Part shown: positions 33,287 to 43,358 of the stretch, piece after piece
Numbering within the stretch: the stretch's first letter is position 1
How the letters are laid out: the number at the start of each line of letters is the position of its first letter
Assembly (NCBI GenBank): GCA_049671305.1
Contig: JBATUR010000052.1
Location: 22,932 to 86,931 of the forward strand
Direction: 5' to 3'
Source of the DNA: CADCTM01 sp049671305
GTDB taxonomy: Bacteria; Cyanobacteriota; Cyanobacteriia; Cyanobacteriales; Coleofasciculaceae
Length of the DNA: 64,000 nucleotides
Program-made: the position numbers and the translations under genes
The notes under the pieces: generated by a model
Seen by the model: only the letters and a program-made list of their open reading frames with translations
Told to the model about the DNA's origin: nothing
Databases searched by the model: none

Positions 33287-36200
33287 CTATGTAATAGCGG
33301 AAGTATTAACCGAACCGAACCCACCGCCGCCGGGTGTTTCAATTACAAACACATCCCCCTGATGCATCTCCACTGCCGCCGTACTTGCTAATTCCTCCAC
33401 ATTTCCATCATTTCGCTCAACATAATTCCGTCCCAAAGCCGCCGTTTCTCCACCTTGCAAACCATAAGGAGGAATAACCCGATGACTAGAAAGAATTGCC
33501 GCCATCATTGGTTCCAAAAAACGCAAGCGACGAATTACACCATTACCACCCTGATGCCGTCCCTTTCCACCACTATAAGGGCGAATGGCAAAGCTTTCGA
33601 GTAACACGGGAAAACGCCATTCTAATACTTCTGGATCAGTTAGGCGAGAATTAGTCATGTGAGTCTGAACTGCGTCTGTACCATCATATTCAGCACCTGC
33701 ACCTGATCCCCCACAAATCGTTTCATAATATTGATAACGCTCGTTGCCAAAGGTAAAATTATTCATCGTCCCCTGAGATGCTGCCATCACTCCTAATGCA
33801 CCATACAAAGCATCGGTAATTGCTTGAGAAGTTTCCACATTTCCTGCAACTACGGCAGCCGGATAACGAGGGTTTAACATACAGCCTTGGGGAATGATTA
33901 TTTCTAATGGTTTGAGGCAACCAGCATTGAGTGGAATGTCATCATTTACTAAGGTACGGAATACATAAAGAACTGCTGCTTTGCATACTGCAGATGGGGC
34001 ATTAAAATTAGTACTTAATTGCGGTGAAGTGCCAGTGAAATCTATTTTAGCATTACGGTTTTGGTGGTCAATTGTAATCGTTACCTTAATTTGATTGCCG
34101 TCATCTAAATTAGCTGTGTAACTTCCATCTTTGAGAGTGGCAATTACATGACGCACCGATACTTCTGCGTTATCCTGCACATGACTCATATAAGCTTGTA
34201 CAGTTTCTAAAGAATATTGCTCTACCATATTAAGCAACTCTTGTAAACCCCTTTTATTGGCGGCAATTTGTGCTTGCAAGTCAGCAATATTTTGAGTTAT
34301 ATTCCTAACAGGGTAAGTGCAAGATGTCAGAAGTTGCCGTAGTTCTGCTTCCCGAAAATGACCTTTTTCAACTAACTTGAAGTTGTCTAGTAATACGCCT
34401 TCTTGTTCCACATTTGTGCTGTTAGGTGGCATGGAACCGGGAGTAATCCCGCCAATGTCTGCATGATGTCCCCGCGAGGCAACGAAGAAGATGGGCAGTG
34501 CATCCTGAGCAAGAGAAGTTTCAAAAACTGGCGTAACTACCGTAATATCTGGTAAGTGTGTTCCGCCGTTGTAAGGATTATTTAAAACGTAGACATCTCC
34601 GGGTTTAATTGTCTTGCTATGAGCTTCAATTAAACTATTAACACTTTCACTCATTGAGCCTAAATGCACAGGAATATGAGGTGCATTAGCAACTAATTGT
34701 CCTTGTTTATCGAAGATAGCACAGGAGAAATCTAGACGTTCTTTAATATTGACCGAAGAACTAGTATTTTGTAGCGTAATTCCCATTTGTTCGGCAATTG
34801 AACGAAATAGGTTATTGAAAATTTCTAACATTACTGGGTCAGCTTTTTCGGCATTATTCGCTGCTTTTCCTTGTTGCAGATTAACGAGTGATAAAATTAA
34901 ATGATTGCGCTCTGTTAGTTCAGCTTTCCAGTTAGGTTCAATAACATTTGTTCCCGTCGCCTCAATAATCAATGCTGGACCCGAAATACAATCTCCCGGT
35001 TGTAAATTCTCCCGTTTAAATACCGGAGTTTCGTGCCATTTAGCAGCGCTATACATCTGAATTGTTTCTATCGGTTTCGGTATTTCTTTTGTCCGACGTT
35101 CAATTATTGCTTCTTCGTGTTGAGCGATGTATTTTACCAATTCAGTCGAAACTGCTTCCACAACTAACGACTTTTCTGAAGCAATAAAACCATATTGTTG
35201 CTGATGTGCTTGTTCAAATCGCTGCCTCATCGCCGCAACATCTACAAAATCCACAACCAGCGCTGTATCTGTCCCTTCATACCGCAAATGTGCTCGTGGG
35301 AAAACTTGAATTTTTGACTGTGTTTCTGGCTGTGCATCCGTGTTTAAATCTGCCGTTGCCTCCCTTACTAACTGTTCTAATATTTTCTCTAGTTCAGATA
35401 GCAAATCATCATTTAGCTTCGCTTCCACTGCCTTTTCTTTTAATACCCGTACATCCGCCAAACCCATACCATACGCCGATAATACCCCAGCAAAGGGATG
35501 AATAAACACCTTTTTCATACCCAAGGCTTCAGCAATTAAACAAGCGTGTTGTCCCCCCGCACCACCAAAGCAACAAAGCGTATAATCGGACACATCATAA
35601 CCACGCTGAAGCGAGATTTTCTTAATCGCATTTGCCATTTTTTCGACAGCAATTGCCAGGAAACCTGACGCAACTTGTTCAGGCGTCCGATCATCGCCCA
35701 TTTCGACAACTAATTGCTCAAATTTATGGCGTACTACCTCGCTATTTAATGGCAAATTTCCATCTATACCAAATACTTTTGGGAAAAATTCTGGTTGCAA
35801 CTTGCCCAGCATTACATTGGCATCAGTTATGGTTAATGGACCACCCTTGGAGTAGGATGCAGGACCCGGATTTGCCCCTGCTGAAGCGGGTCCGACGCGA
35901 TACCGTGCCCCGTCATATTGCAGAATGGAACCGCCCCCCGCTGCAACGGTGTGAATTGCCATCATCGGTGTCCGCAGCCGCACTCCAGCCACTTCGGTTT
36001 CAAAAGTGCGCTCATACTGCCCGTTGTAATGTGCGACATCGGTGGATGTGCCGCCCATATCAAAGCCGATGATTTTGCTGAACCCGGCTGTGGCACTGGT
36101 TTGCACTGCTCCAACGATGCCCCCGGCGGGTCCTGATAAGATGCTGTCTTTGCCTTGGAATAATTGGGCATCTACTAATCCGCCGTTGGATTGCATAAAT

Positions 36201-36919
36201 TGCAACGGTACGCCGCCTAGTTGACTTGCTACTTGGTCTACATAACGCCGCAAAATTGGCGATAAGTAAGCATCGATAACGGTTGTGTCGCCTCGGCTGA
36301 CTAATTTCATCAAGGGCGTGACTTCATGGGAGACTGAGATTTGGCTAAAACCGATCGCTTGTGCTATTTTGGCTACTTGCTTTTCATGCGCCGAGTAACG
36401 ATAGCCATGCATCAAAACTACTGCACAGGAGCGGATTCCAGCGTTGTAGGCTGTTTGTAAGTCAGTTTGGACTGTTTTTAAATTGACGGGTGTTAGTTCT
36501 TGCCCTTGGGCGCTGTAGCGTTCTTCTACCTCAATTACCTGCTGATAAAGCATTTCTGGCAGAATAATTTGACGGGCAAAAATGTCGGGACGATTTTGAT
36601 AGCCAATGCGGAGGGCATCTCGAAAGCCTTTGGTAATAACGAGTACTACGGCGTCGCCTTTGCGTTCTAATAAGGCGTTGGTTGCGACGGTTGTCCCCAT
36701 TTTCACCACTTCAATTTGTGCGGCAGGTATTAGAGCATTATTGTCAAGTTTTAATAGTTCACGAATTCCTTGTACTGCAGCGTCTGTATAACGTTCAGGG
36801 TTTTCTGACAATAGTTTATGAATCACCAATTGCCCATCGGGACGCTTTGCCACGATATCAGTAAATGTGCCGCCTCGGTCAATCCAAAATTGCCAAAGAT
36901 TATTAGAGTTAGTAGTCAT
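33287..36919 (-). CDS. 5-oxoprolinase/hydantoinase A-B fusion
   Basis: The 1210-residue protein joins a HyuA-type ATP-dependent subunit (about 1-690) and a HyuB-type subunit (about 695-1205), the layout of eukaryote-like OplAH. The N-terminal part starts with FWIDRGGTFTDIVAKRPDG and contains GFDMGGTSTDVAHYNG. The C-terminal part includes NNPYNGGTHLPDITVV, FFVASRGHHADIGGITPG and EWRFPVLLESFAIRPYSGG. The likely reaction is ATP-driven opening of 5-oxoproline to glutamate; other hydantoins are possible. Confidence 0.9.
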   Translation of the reverse strand: MTTNSNNLWQFWIDRGGTFTDIVAKRPDGQLVIHKLLSENPERYTDAAVQGIRELLKLDNNALIPAAQIEVVKMGTTVATNALLERKGDAVVLVITKGFRDALRIGYQNRPDIFARQIILPEMLYQQVIEVEERYSAQGQELTPVNLKTVQTDLQTAYNAGIRSCAVVLMHGYRYSAHEKQVAKIAQAIGFSQISVSHEVTPLMKLVSRGDTTVIDAYLSPILRRYVDQVASQLGGVPLQFMQSNGGLVDAQLFQGKDSILSGPAGGIVGAVQTSATAGFSKIIGFDMGGTSTDVAHYNGQYERTFETEVAGVRLRTPMMAIHTVAAGGGSILQYDGARYRVGPASAGANPGPASYSKGGPLTITDANVMLGKLQPEFFPKVFGIDGNLPLNSEVVRHKFEQLVVEMGDDRTPEQVASGFLAIAVEKMANAIKKISLQRGYDVSDYTLCCFGGAGGQHACLIAEALGMKKVFIHPFAGVLSAYGMGLADVRVLKEKAVEAKLNDDLLSELEKILEQLVREATADLNTDAQPETQSKIQVFPRAHLRYEGTDTALVVDFVDVAAMRQRFEQAHQQQYGFIASEKSLVVEAVSTELVKYIAQHEEAIIERRTKEIPKPIETIQMYSAAKWHETPVFKRENLQPGDCISGPALIIEATGTNVIEPNWKAELTERNHLILSLVNLQQGKAANNAEKADPVMLEIFNNLFRSIAEQMGITLQNTSSSVNIKERLDFSCAIFDKQGQLVANAPHIPVHLGSMSESVNSLIEAHSKTIKPGDVYVLNNPYNGGTHLPDITVVTPVFETSLAQDALPIFFVASRGHHADIGGITPGSMPPNSTNVEQEGVLLDNFKLVEKGHFREAELRQLLTSCTYPVRNITQNIADLQAQIAANKRGLQELLNMVEQYSLETVQAYMSHVQDNAEVSVRHVIATLKDGSYTANLDDGNQIKVTITIDHQNRNAKIDFTGTSPQLSTNFNAPSAVCKAAVLYVFRTLVNDDIPLNAGCLKPLEIIIPQGCMLNPRYPAAVVAGNVETSQAITDALYGALGVMAASQGTMNNFTFGNERYQYYETICGGSGAGAEYDGTDAVQTHMTNSRLTDPEVLEWRFPVLLESFAIRPYSGGKGRHQGGNGVIRRLRFLEPMMAAILSSHRVIPPYGLQGGETAALGRNYVERNDGNVEELASTAAVEMHQGDVFVIETPGGGGFGSVNTSAIT

Positions 36920-37135
36920 AGAAGTCCTCAGTTAAAGTGGGTGCAATTAAGCCTATTGTTACAACAGACTTCTTGGCAGAGTCAATTAGTTGTAACGTAG
37001 CTAGTTTTCTTTATTTCTGAGGTCTATGTCAGGTATGCAATCATTATCACAATTAAAAATTAATTTATACATTGATTTTTGCCTCAGTACTATTTAGGAT
37101 GAGACGGTTAGGCAATTAATTTAATTTTTCGGACT

Positions 37136-38074
37136 ATGGCAAGCAAAAAACTATATGGAATTTTTACAGTTTTAAATCTCAGAGGTTCTGTGATTCCCTC
37201 TATTTTAAGTCGAGTTATATTTTGTGGTTTATTTGGCTTTTTAGTTTCGCTGGCTTTTTATTTTAATTTACCTGTATCTCATCAAGTTTTAGGATCGGTA
37301 ATTCCTAGCATTGTTTTAGGTTTATTACTGGTTTTTCGGACAAATACAGCTTATGAGCGTTTTTGGGAAGGTCGTAAATTATGGGGTAGTTTAGTTAACA
37401 ATACCCGTAACTTATCGCGTTTAATCTGGGTAAGTATTAGAGAAGTTGAACCAGAAGATAAAATGCAAAAAATTGCGGCTTTGCGATTGATCGTGGCTTT
37501 TGCTATTGCGACCAAATTACATCTAAGAGGAGAAGTTGTAAATAGGGAGTTGGAAGAATTAATGCCTCTAGAACGTTATCATAATTTAAAAACTATGAAT
37601 CATCCGCCCTCAGAGATTGCTTTTTGGATAGGTGATTATCTGCAAGTGCAGATGAAGCGGGAAAATTTAAGTATTTATCAACTACCTACACTACAAGGAT
37701 TAATTAATAATTTAGTGGATAATTTAGGCGGTTGTGAAAGAATTTTAAAAACACCAATTCCTTTAGCCTATTCTATTCACCTCAATCAACTGTTATTTCT
37801 TTATTGCTTATTATTGCCATTTCAACTAGTAGATGAATTAGCTTGGTGGACAGGTGCGGTTACTAGTTTAGTTAGTTTTACCTTATTTGGAATAGAAGCA
37901 ATTGGTATTGAGATTGAAAATCCCTTTGGTTACGATGCCAATGACTTACCTCTAGATGCAATTTGTAAAACCATGAAACGCAATGTTGAAGATTTAATTA
38001 GATTGACTCCTAGTGTTAGGCAGTGTGAAGATTTTGAGCTACCAAATCCTATATTTAGAGAAAATAATCAGTAA
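37136..38074 (+). CDS. bestrophin-like anion channel
   Basis: The 312-residue membrane protein is of the bestrophin (DUF/UPF0187) family. It has SVIPSILSRVIFCGLFGFL, LLLVFRTNTAYERFWEGRKLW (the bestrophin hallmark), and PFGYDANDLPLDAICKTM, the late acidic motif that resembles the calcium-clasp region. Chloride or bicarbonate conductance is the family role; some photosynthetic members act at thylakoids. Confidence 0.9.
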   Translation: MASKKLYGIFTVLNLRGSVIPSILSRVIFCGLFGFLVSLAFYFNLPVSHQVLGSVIPSIVLGLLLVFRTNTAYERFWEGRKLWGSLVNNTRNLSRLIWVSIREVEPEDKMQKIAALRLIVAFAIATKLHLRGEVVNRELEELMPLERYHNLKTMNHPPSEIAFWIGDYLQVQMKRENLSIYQLPTLQGLINNLVDNLGGCERILKTPIPLAYSIHLNQLLFLYCLLLPFQLVDELAWWTGAVTSLVSFTLFGIEAIGIEIENPFGYDANDLPLDAICKTMKRNVEDLIRLTPSVRQCEDFELPNPIFRENNQ

Positions 38075-38114
38075 TTTTTAACGCTTAATAGTTATCTTTT
38101 TTCTATTATTGATG

Positions 38115-39083
38115 TCAGTTTTTAGGAAGGCTGTGTCGCGAAAAGAAATCCCAAATAGTATTACTGGCATTATAACCAATAGCCTTATTAAATTTGATTT
38201 GGTTCGGGTCTTGAGATGCACCACCGGGCCAAGAATGTCCACCTTGTATGATATCTGTAAGTAAGACTTCTGAACCACCACGGCAATTGGCATAACGAGT
38301 TGTTTTTACATAATAGCGGTCATTTTTATTGGTACCAGAAGTTTGTTTAATTTGAGCAGGTGAGGTACATTTATCTTGTTTTCGCCAATGGGTTACAGCA
38401 TCAGGAATAGAAAGAAGTGCTCCTCTTACTGTTTGTTCATCTCCTTCATAGTGTACAGCTAGATCATTTGTGCCATTAATCATTAATATTGATGCAGGAT
38501 TATTCGGCTGACATTTAGATTTTAATCGTACAGGAAGTGATCCCGCAACTGAGGCAAAAGCTGCTATTTTATTAGGTAACTGACAAGCTAAAGCTTGGGT
38601 AAGTATTGCACCTCTAGAGAACCCCGAAGCATAAACTTTACTATTATCAATATTTCTAATTTTCTTAATATGAGTAATTAAGGCATCAACGAAGGCTACA
38701 TCATTGACTTTACCATAAGGATTACCTCGAAGCGTCCAACGTTGATTAAGACCATCTGGATAAACGGCAATAAATCCTTTTTGTTCAGCTAAATTATTGA
38801 ATTGTGTAACATCAGAAATTGCATGACCTGTACCATTATCGCCATGAAATACCAAAACTAATGGCATGGGATGATCAGGTTTATAAGATTTTGGAGTATA
38901 AATATAATAGGTTCGTGTATGTCCTTGGTCGATTAACTGACCTGTACCTTCTCCTCTGGTTATAATTGCTTTTTTTGTTATGTTTTCTTGAGCTTGAATT
39001 TTTTGACAGCCTGTTATTAAAATACTGGAAAGTAGGACGGCAATAATTGAATTAGTTAGAGGAAAGGTATGATATTTTTTCAC
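38115..39083 (-). CDS. lipoprotein esterase, LpqC/PHB-depolymerase-like
   Basis: The 322-residue protein starts with a signal peptide and lipobox (SILITGC), so it is probably an exported lipoprotein. The alpha/beta-hydrolase part has PLVLVFHGDNGTGHAI for the oxyanion region, the nucleophile elbow ASGFSRGAILT (GxSxG), and NGTNDLAVHYEG with an acidic residue. The histidine is in IQGGHSWPGG. The pattern fits the polyhydroxybutyrate depolymerase/feruloyl esterase family. The substrate is unknown. Confidence 0.87.
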   Translation of the reverse strand: MKKYHTFPLTNSIIAVLLSSILITGCQKIQAQENITKKAIITRGEGTGQLIDQGHTRTYYIYTPKSYKPDHPMPLVLVFHGDNGTGHAISDVTQFNNLAEQKGFIAVYPDGLNQRWTLRGNPYGKVNDVAFVDALITHIKKIRNIDNSKVYASGFSRGAILTQALACQLPNKIAAFASVAGSLPVRLKSKCQPNNPASILMINGTNDLAVHYEGDEQTVRGALLSIPDAVTHWRKQDKCTSPAQIKQTSGTNKNDRYYVKTTRYANCRGGSEVLLTDIIQGGHSWPGGASQDPNQIKFNKAIGYNASNTIWDFFSRHSLPKN

Positions 39084-39387
39084 CGTTATTTGACTTTAAC
39101 CTATAAAAATAAATGTATTTTTACATATCTTAAACTTTGAGAGTTTTAAGAGTCAAGCTTATTTTAAAGATTCCACCATTTGACATATTTGCAAAACAGA
39201 TTTTGCCTTAGTCATTGCTGCCAAGCTGTTAAAACTCTAACTGACTGTCCCTAGAGACATACTTAAGTACTTTGTTCCTAACTTGATAGCTTTGCTAACT
39301 GTAGACTAATTTACCAAGTACGATTAAACTACCTGAAGTATAAATTACTTAAATCAACCTGGTCAATCACAACAATTTCTGCAAGCT
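39084..39387. other. 304-base divergent spacer
   Basis: This AT-rich spacer separates the minus-strand esterase lipoprotein from the plus-strand RNase D gene and should hold both promoters. I see no repeat or RNA signature in it. Confidence 0.35.
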
Positions 39388-40308
39388 ATGGCATATTTAA
39401 CAACGCCTGATGATATTCAAGCTAAAATTTCCGAATATAGCAAAGAGTCGATACTTTGGATCGATACAGAAATTGCTGACTACCAAACTCGCAAGCCTAA
39501 ATTATCTCTTATTCAAGTATTGCACAACCCCAATGATTTAACAGGTGAGCAAGTTGCTCTTTTAGATGTACTAAATCATTCAGAATTAGTGCAAGAATTC
39601 ATTGATAAAATTATGATAAACCCGGCAATTGAAAAAGTTTTTCATAATGCTAGCTATGACTTGAAGTTATTGGGAAAAACTAAAGCCAAAAATGTAACCT
39701 GCACCTTAGAAATTGCTCAAAAAATCCCCTATTACCTCTTGCAATTACCTGACTTGCAACTAAAAACTTTGGCAGAACAATTGTGTTATTTTCCGCCAGT
39801 AGATAAAACTGAGCAAACAAGTGACTGGGGAGTGCGTCCCCTCACAGCAAGTCAGCTTTTTTATGCCAAAATGGACTCGGTATATGTAGCTCAAGTGCAT
39901 CAACAATTGCTTAAATTAAGGCGACGTAGCGAACCAGATCCCACAACAGAAGATTTAACCGCATTGGCGCAACGTTATCAAAAAATTGAGCATCAATGGC
40001 AGTTATTAGATACAGAAATTACTCATTTGCAAGAGCGACTCAAAAAAGCCATGCAGGCACAAAATGTATCTGAAACTGAATCTTTTAAGTTATCAAGTTC
40101 TAAACGAACTACTAAAAAAGTTTCGTTTGCTCAGTTAGCACAATTAGTACAAGCTCAAGGTATTGAGTTAGATTTTTCTGTACCATTAACACAAAAGCTT
40201 CAGAAAGAATTAGGAAAAATTGTTGAGCAACTACCAATAGAAGAAGAAGTAACGACTAGTTGGAGACTATCATTAAAAGAACAGAATGATGAGGAAATAC
40301 CTTTTTAA
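39388..40308 (+). CDS. rnd: ribonuclease D-type 3'-5' exonuclease
   Basis: The 306-residue protein carries the DEDD exonuclease motifs: LWIDTEIADY (Exo I, Asp and Glu), FHNASYDLKLLG (Exo II), and LFYAKMDSVYVAQVH (Exo III, Tyr and Asp). The C-terminal third is helical and has no clear HRDC domain. RNase D trims tRNA and other small RNA 3' ends. It is followed after 63 bases by a GH13 gene. Confidence 0.88.
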   Translation: MAYLTTPDDIQAKISEYSKESILWIDTEIADYQTRKPKLSLIQVLHNPNDLTGEQVALLDVLNHSELVQEFIDKIMINPAIEKVFHNASYDLKLLGKTKAKNVTCTLEIAQKIPYYLLQLPDLQLKTLAEQLCYFPPVDKTEQTSDWGVRPLTASQLFYAKMDSVYVAQVHQQLLKLRRRSEPDPTTEDLTALAQRYQKIEHQWQLLDTEITHLQERLKKAMQAQNVSETESFKLSSSKRTTKKVSFAQLAQLVQAQGIELDFSVPLTQKLQKELGKIVEQLPIEEEVTTSWRLSLKEQNDEEIPF

Positions 40309-40371
40309 AAAGCTAATGTCAACTAAAAACTAATAAGTATTCACCTTGCTTACATCACCATAAAAAACATC

Positions 40372-42372
40372 ATGTCTATAGATTTATTAAACCGCAAAAA
40401 AACTCACTTTGTTCTGTGGCGTCCTGCCTTTACACAACCCGCTCCAACTCTCTACATTGGTAGTGCAGATTCCCAAAACTCAGAGCAATTAACAAACCTA
40501 AAAGAATATCCGCTTCATCAATCAAAAGAATTTCCAGAACTATGGGAAGTGGCAGCTAAAGATTGCAATCTTGTTGAAGGAAAAGTCTATTTTTATTGGT
40601 TTAAAATCCGCAACAGTGACCCTTACGATCCTGCTAATACTAATCAAATAATGTACTGCTCCGATCCAATTGCGACCACTATTGATCGGCGAATATTTGC
40701 CCCAGTACCACAAGATTCAGGAGGAGTTGCTAGCTTTGATCCTGCTAGTGTAGTGCTATATAAAAATGCAACACTTATTCCTTGTGATGGTCAAGGACAA
40801 ACTGCTAATTGGGAAAAAGATGCACCATTAGATACATTACCAACCAATAATCGACTTGTAATTTATGAACTACCTACACGTTGGACTAGGATTACTACAA
40901 CTGGAGAAATAGAAGAGGGAAAAGGAACTTTTCGTGATGTATTAGCACTGTTAATTCCCACAGAAAATACTTTAAATTTTCCAAATCTTCAAGCTCTCAA
41001 TAACCGTGCTCATCTGGTAGAATTAGGAGTCAATGCACTAGAACTTTTGCCCCCGCAAGATAGTGATGATGATCTAAATTGGGGCTATGGGACAAGTAAT
41101 TATTTTGCCGCAGATTTTGATTTAGGACGCCCAGATCATCAGTCAGAATCGACAGCGACGACTGATTTAACCCAGCTAATTAAAGTTTGCCATCAGCAAG
41201 GTATACGCTTCTTTTTAGATGTGGTGATGGCGTTTTCTCGTAACAACCCCTATCACAATATTAACTTTATTGATTTCTATCTAAAATGGGGTAGCGGTGA
41301 CCCAGAACAAGGCTCAAGAGATGGCTTTGGCGGAGACTTATTTAAGTATAATTATTGGGTAGAAGGCTACCACCCAATTACTGGAAAAAAGTCACATTTT
41401 GTCCCAGCACGTGAATACTTGAAAGCACATATTGCCCACTGGTTAGAATATTATCGAGTTGATGGTTTACGGCTTGATAGTGTTAACAACATTGCCAATT
41501 ATGACTTTTTACAAGATTTTAAGGAATTTTCTCATCAAGTATGGCAGCAAAGGCAGGGAAAAAGTGATAGATTTTTAGTAGTAGGAGAAGAACTAAGCGT
41601 CCCTCTTGATCTGGTTAGTCAAAATCGCCTAGATGGACTGTGGAATGAAAAATTTAAGCACATTATTAGGCAGGTAATTTTAGGTAAAAATGCCTCAGAC
41701 GAACCTAGCTTTGAGTGGAGTGTACGCAAATTAATCGACTGTCGTAACTTAGGATTTAGCGATGGTTCCCAAGCAGTAAATTACCTCACTTCTCATGATG
41801 TTGGTGGTTTAGGTAATGAACGTTTCTTTAATTGGTTAGTTAATAATGGCATTGAGCGCACAGAACCACGCATTAAATTAGCCTTTGTTTGCCTACTAAC
41901 ATCTGTGGGAATTCCGATGATTTTGGCAGGTGATGAATTTGCAGATCAACAAGATTTAGATATTGCTCTTTCCCCTGAACGAGATGTTAATAAACAAATC
42001 GATCCTGTTAACTACAGTCGTGTCAAAGATGATTGGCGGCAACGCATTTTTCAATATGTAGCGCGGTTAATTCACTTCCGCAAATCTGCTGAGGCTTTAA
42101 CAGTAAATGACACTCAGTTTATTCATGTTGATTTTAGTGAGGGGAAACGAGTTATCGTCTGGCAACGTGGTAATAAAAGCGATATAGTAATAGTAGTTGC
42201 CAACTTCTCAGACTATGGTAGTCCTAATGGTGAATATCACATTCCCAACTTTCCCCCAACACCTCCAGGCAAGCAGTGGCAAGAAATAACTCAAGAAAGA
42301 ATTGTTTTGTCAGAATGGATCGGTAGAGAAGGAATTTTTCCTTGGGAAGCTAAAGTCTATACCTTAATTTAA
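40372..42372 (+). CDS. GH13 alpha-amylase-family glycoside hydrolase
   Basis: The 666-residue protein has an N-terminal beta-sandwich (about 10-110) and a GH13 barrel. VDGLRLDSVNNI gives the nucleophile Asp, FLVVGEELSVP the acid/base Glu, and LTSHDVGGLG the transition-state Asp. The N-terminal domain and GWGYGTSNYFAAD-like motif suggest a branched-glucan or isoamylase/trehalohydrolase-like enzyme. No signal peptide is visible, so it should act on intracellular glycogen or maltodextrin. The exact specificity cannot be told. Confidence 0.85.
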   Translation: MSIDLLNRKKTHFVLWRPAFTQPAPTLYIGSADSQNSEQLTNLKEYPLHQSKEFPELWEVAAKDCNLVEGKVYFYWFKIRNSDPYDPANTNQIMYCSDPIATTIDRRIFAPVPQDSGGVASFDPASVVLYKNATLIPCDGQGQTANWEKDAPLDTLPTNNRLVIYELPTRWTRITTTGEIEEGKGTFRDVLALLIPTENTLNFPNLQALNNRAHLVELGVNALELLPPQDSDDDLNWGYGTSNYFAADFDLGRPDHQSESTATTDLTQLIKVCHQQGIRFFLDVVMAFSRNNPYHNINFIDFYLKWGSGDPEQGSRDGFGGDLFKYNYWVEGYHPITGKKSHFVPAREYLKAHIAHWLEYYRVDGLRLDSVNNIANYDFLQDFKEFSHQVWQQRQGKSDRFLVVGEELSVPLDLVSQNRLDGLWNEKFKHIIRQVILGKNASDEPSFEWSVRKLIDCRNLGFSDGSQAVNYLTSHDVGGLGNERFFNWLVNNGIERTEPRIKLAFVCLLTSVGIPMILAGDEFADQQDLDIALSPERDVNKQIDPVNYSRVKDDWRQRIFQYVARLIHFRKSAEALTVNDTQFIHVDFSEGKRVIVWQRGNKSDIVIVVANFSDYGSPNGEYHIPNFPPTPPGKQWQEITQERIVLSEWIGREGIFPWEAKVYTLI

Positions 42373-42436
42373 TAGCCTACTAAAAATTGCTTGCTCTTAA
42401 CCTTACCAGTTATATCTACTGACTTAGTTCATCTAT

Positions 42437-43159
42437 TTAGTGGTTTATTGTTAATGCTTCTTCTCTAACCTTTTTAGAATCACTGAAATTTGCCAACTGT
42501 AATCGCTCAGGTAAGAATAAGACAAACCAAGCAATAACACTCATTACTACCTGTTCTCCACCATCTTCTAGTAGACCAAGTATTGGCTTGAAGGTAGGAG
42601 ATCCGATGGCAACATGAACCATGTCAAAGAATATTCCAAACAAAGCCAGAACTAAAATCATTCTTATTAAAGATCGAGATATTCCTCTGGAGAAACGATC
42701 GCCAAAACGATAAGCTGTACCAATAAAAATTAGAAAGAACAAACCAGCGCAAGCCGTTACTAGAAGTTCTCCAAAATCTACAGCGCGTAAGTCAAACATC
42801 GGAACAAAATTAAGATGGTCACTGATCATCTTGCCCACTTTTTCATGAATCTGAACAGTGTCATCAAGCAATACATAAACAAACAAAAGGAACCATCCCA
42901 GATAAAGAGTTGAGTACCTTTTTAGTAATACAAAACCTAAACCTATGACAATCCAATACTCTTTGATATATTGATATATATCTGCATAGCTACGCTCTTC
43001 TTCAATTGAAAACAAATAACTAGGTGCAAAGCTGGTATATATATGAATCAGATGAATACAAATAAAAACTAAGTCTGTTGCAAAAAATAAGCACAAAAGC
43101 CTAGTTGACCAGTTGTTCAAATCTATTTTCATTTTGTACCTCACTGTTTTTTCACCCAT
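42437..43159 (-). CDS. polytopic membrane protein with acidic/His motifs, unknown
   Basis: The 240-residue protein has about six membrane helices. Polar motifs lie at helix ends: LLDDTVQIHEKVG (Asp99, Asp100, His105, Glu106), FFDMVHV (Asp179, His182) and LLEDGGEQVVMS (Glu198, Asp199, Glu202). Such a pattern could bind a metal, as in membrane hydrolases, but no family is recognised. The start could be the ATG at 43159 or at 43132. It stands alone. Confidence 0.6.
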   Translation of the reverse strand: MGEKTVRYKMKIDLNNWSTRLLCLFFATDLVFICIHLIHIYTSFAPSYLFSIEEERSYADIYQYIKEYWIVIGLGFVLLKRYSTLYLGWFLLFVYVLLDDTVQIHEKVGKMISDHLNFVPMFDLRAVDFGELLVTACAGLFFLIFIGTAYRFGDRFSRGISRSLIRMILVLALFGIFFDMVHVAIGSPTFKPILGLLEDGGEQVVMSVIAWFVLFLPERLQLANFSDSKKVREEALTINH

Positions 43160-43358
43160 GCGATATCAAAGCTCTGTAAGAGCTTCTATACCGACATTAT
43201 TTTTTCAAAGCAATTTTTAATTTTCTGCAGCTCGTTAGCTACTTTGTATAGCGTGCTTAAAAATAGATGCTTAATCACACCTTAACAAGCCGTTAACCTT
43301 CGACTGTCTAACTTTGGGTAGATATATTAATAAAAAACTTCTATAGCTATTAATTTAA

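Noticed and set aside
35206..36864. Several plus-strand frames opposite the 5-oxoprolinase gene
   Set aside because: They are Pro/Arg-rich mirrors of a strongly coding minus strand and show no domain.
38078..38293. 71-residue minus-strand frame overlapping the esterase gene
   Set aside because: It overlaps the conserved C-terminal part of the esterase in another frame and has no motif.
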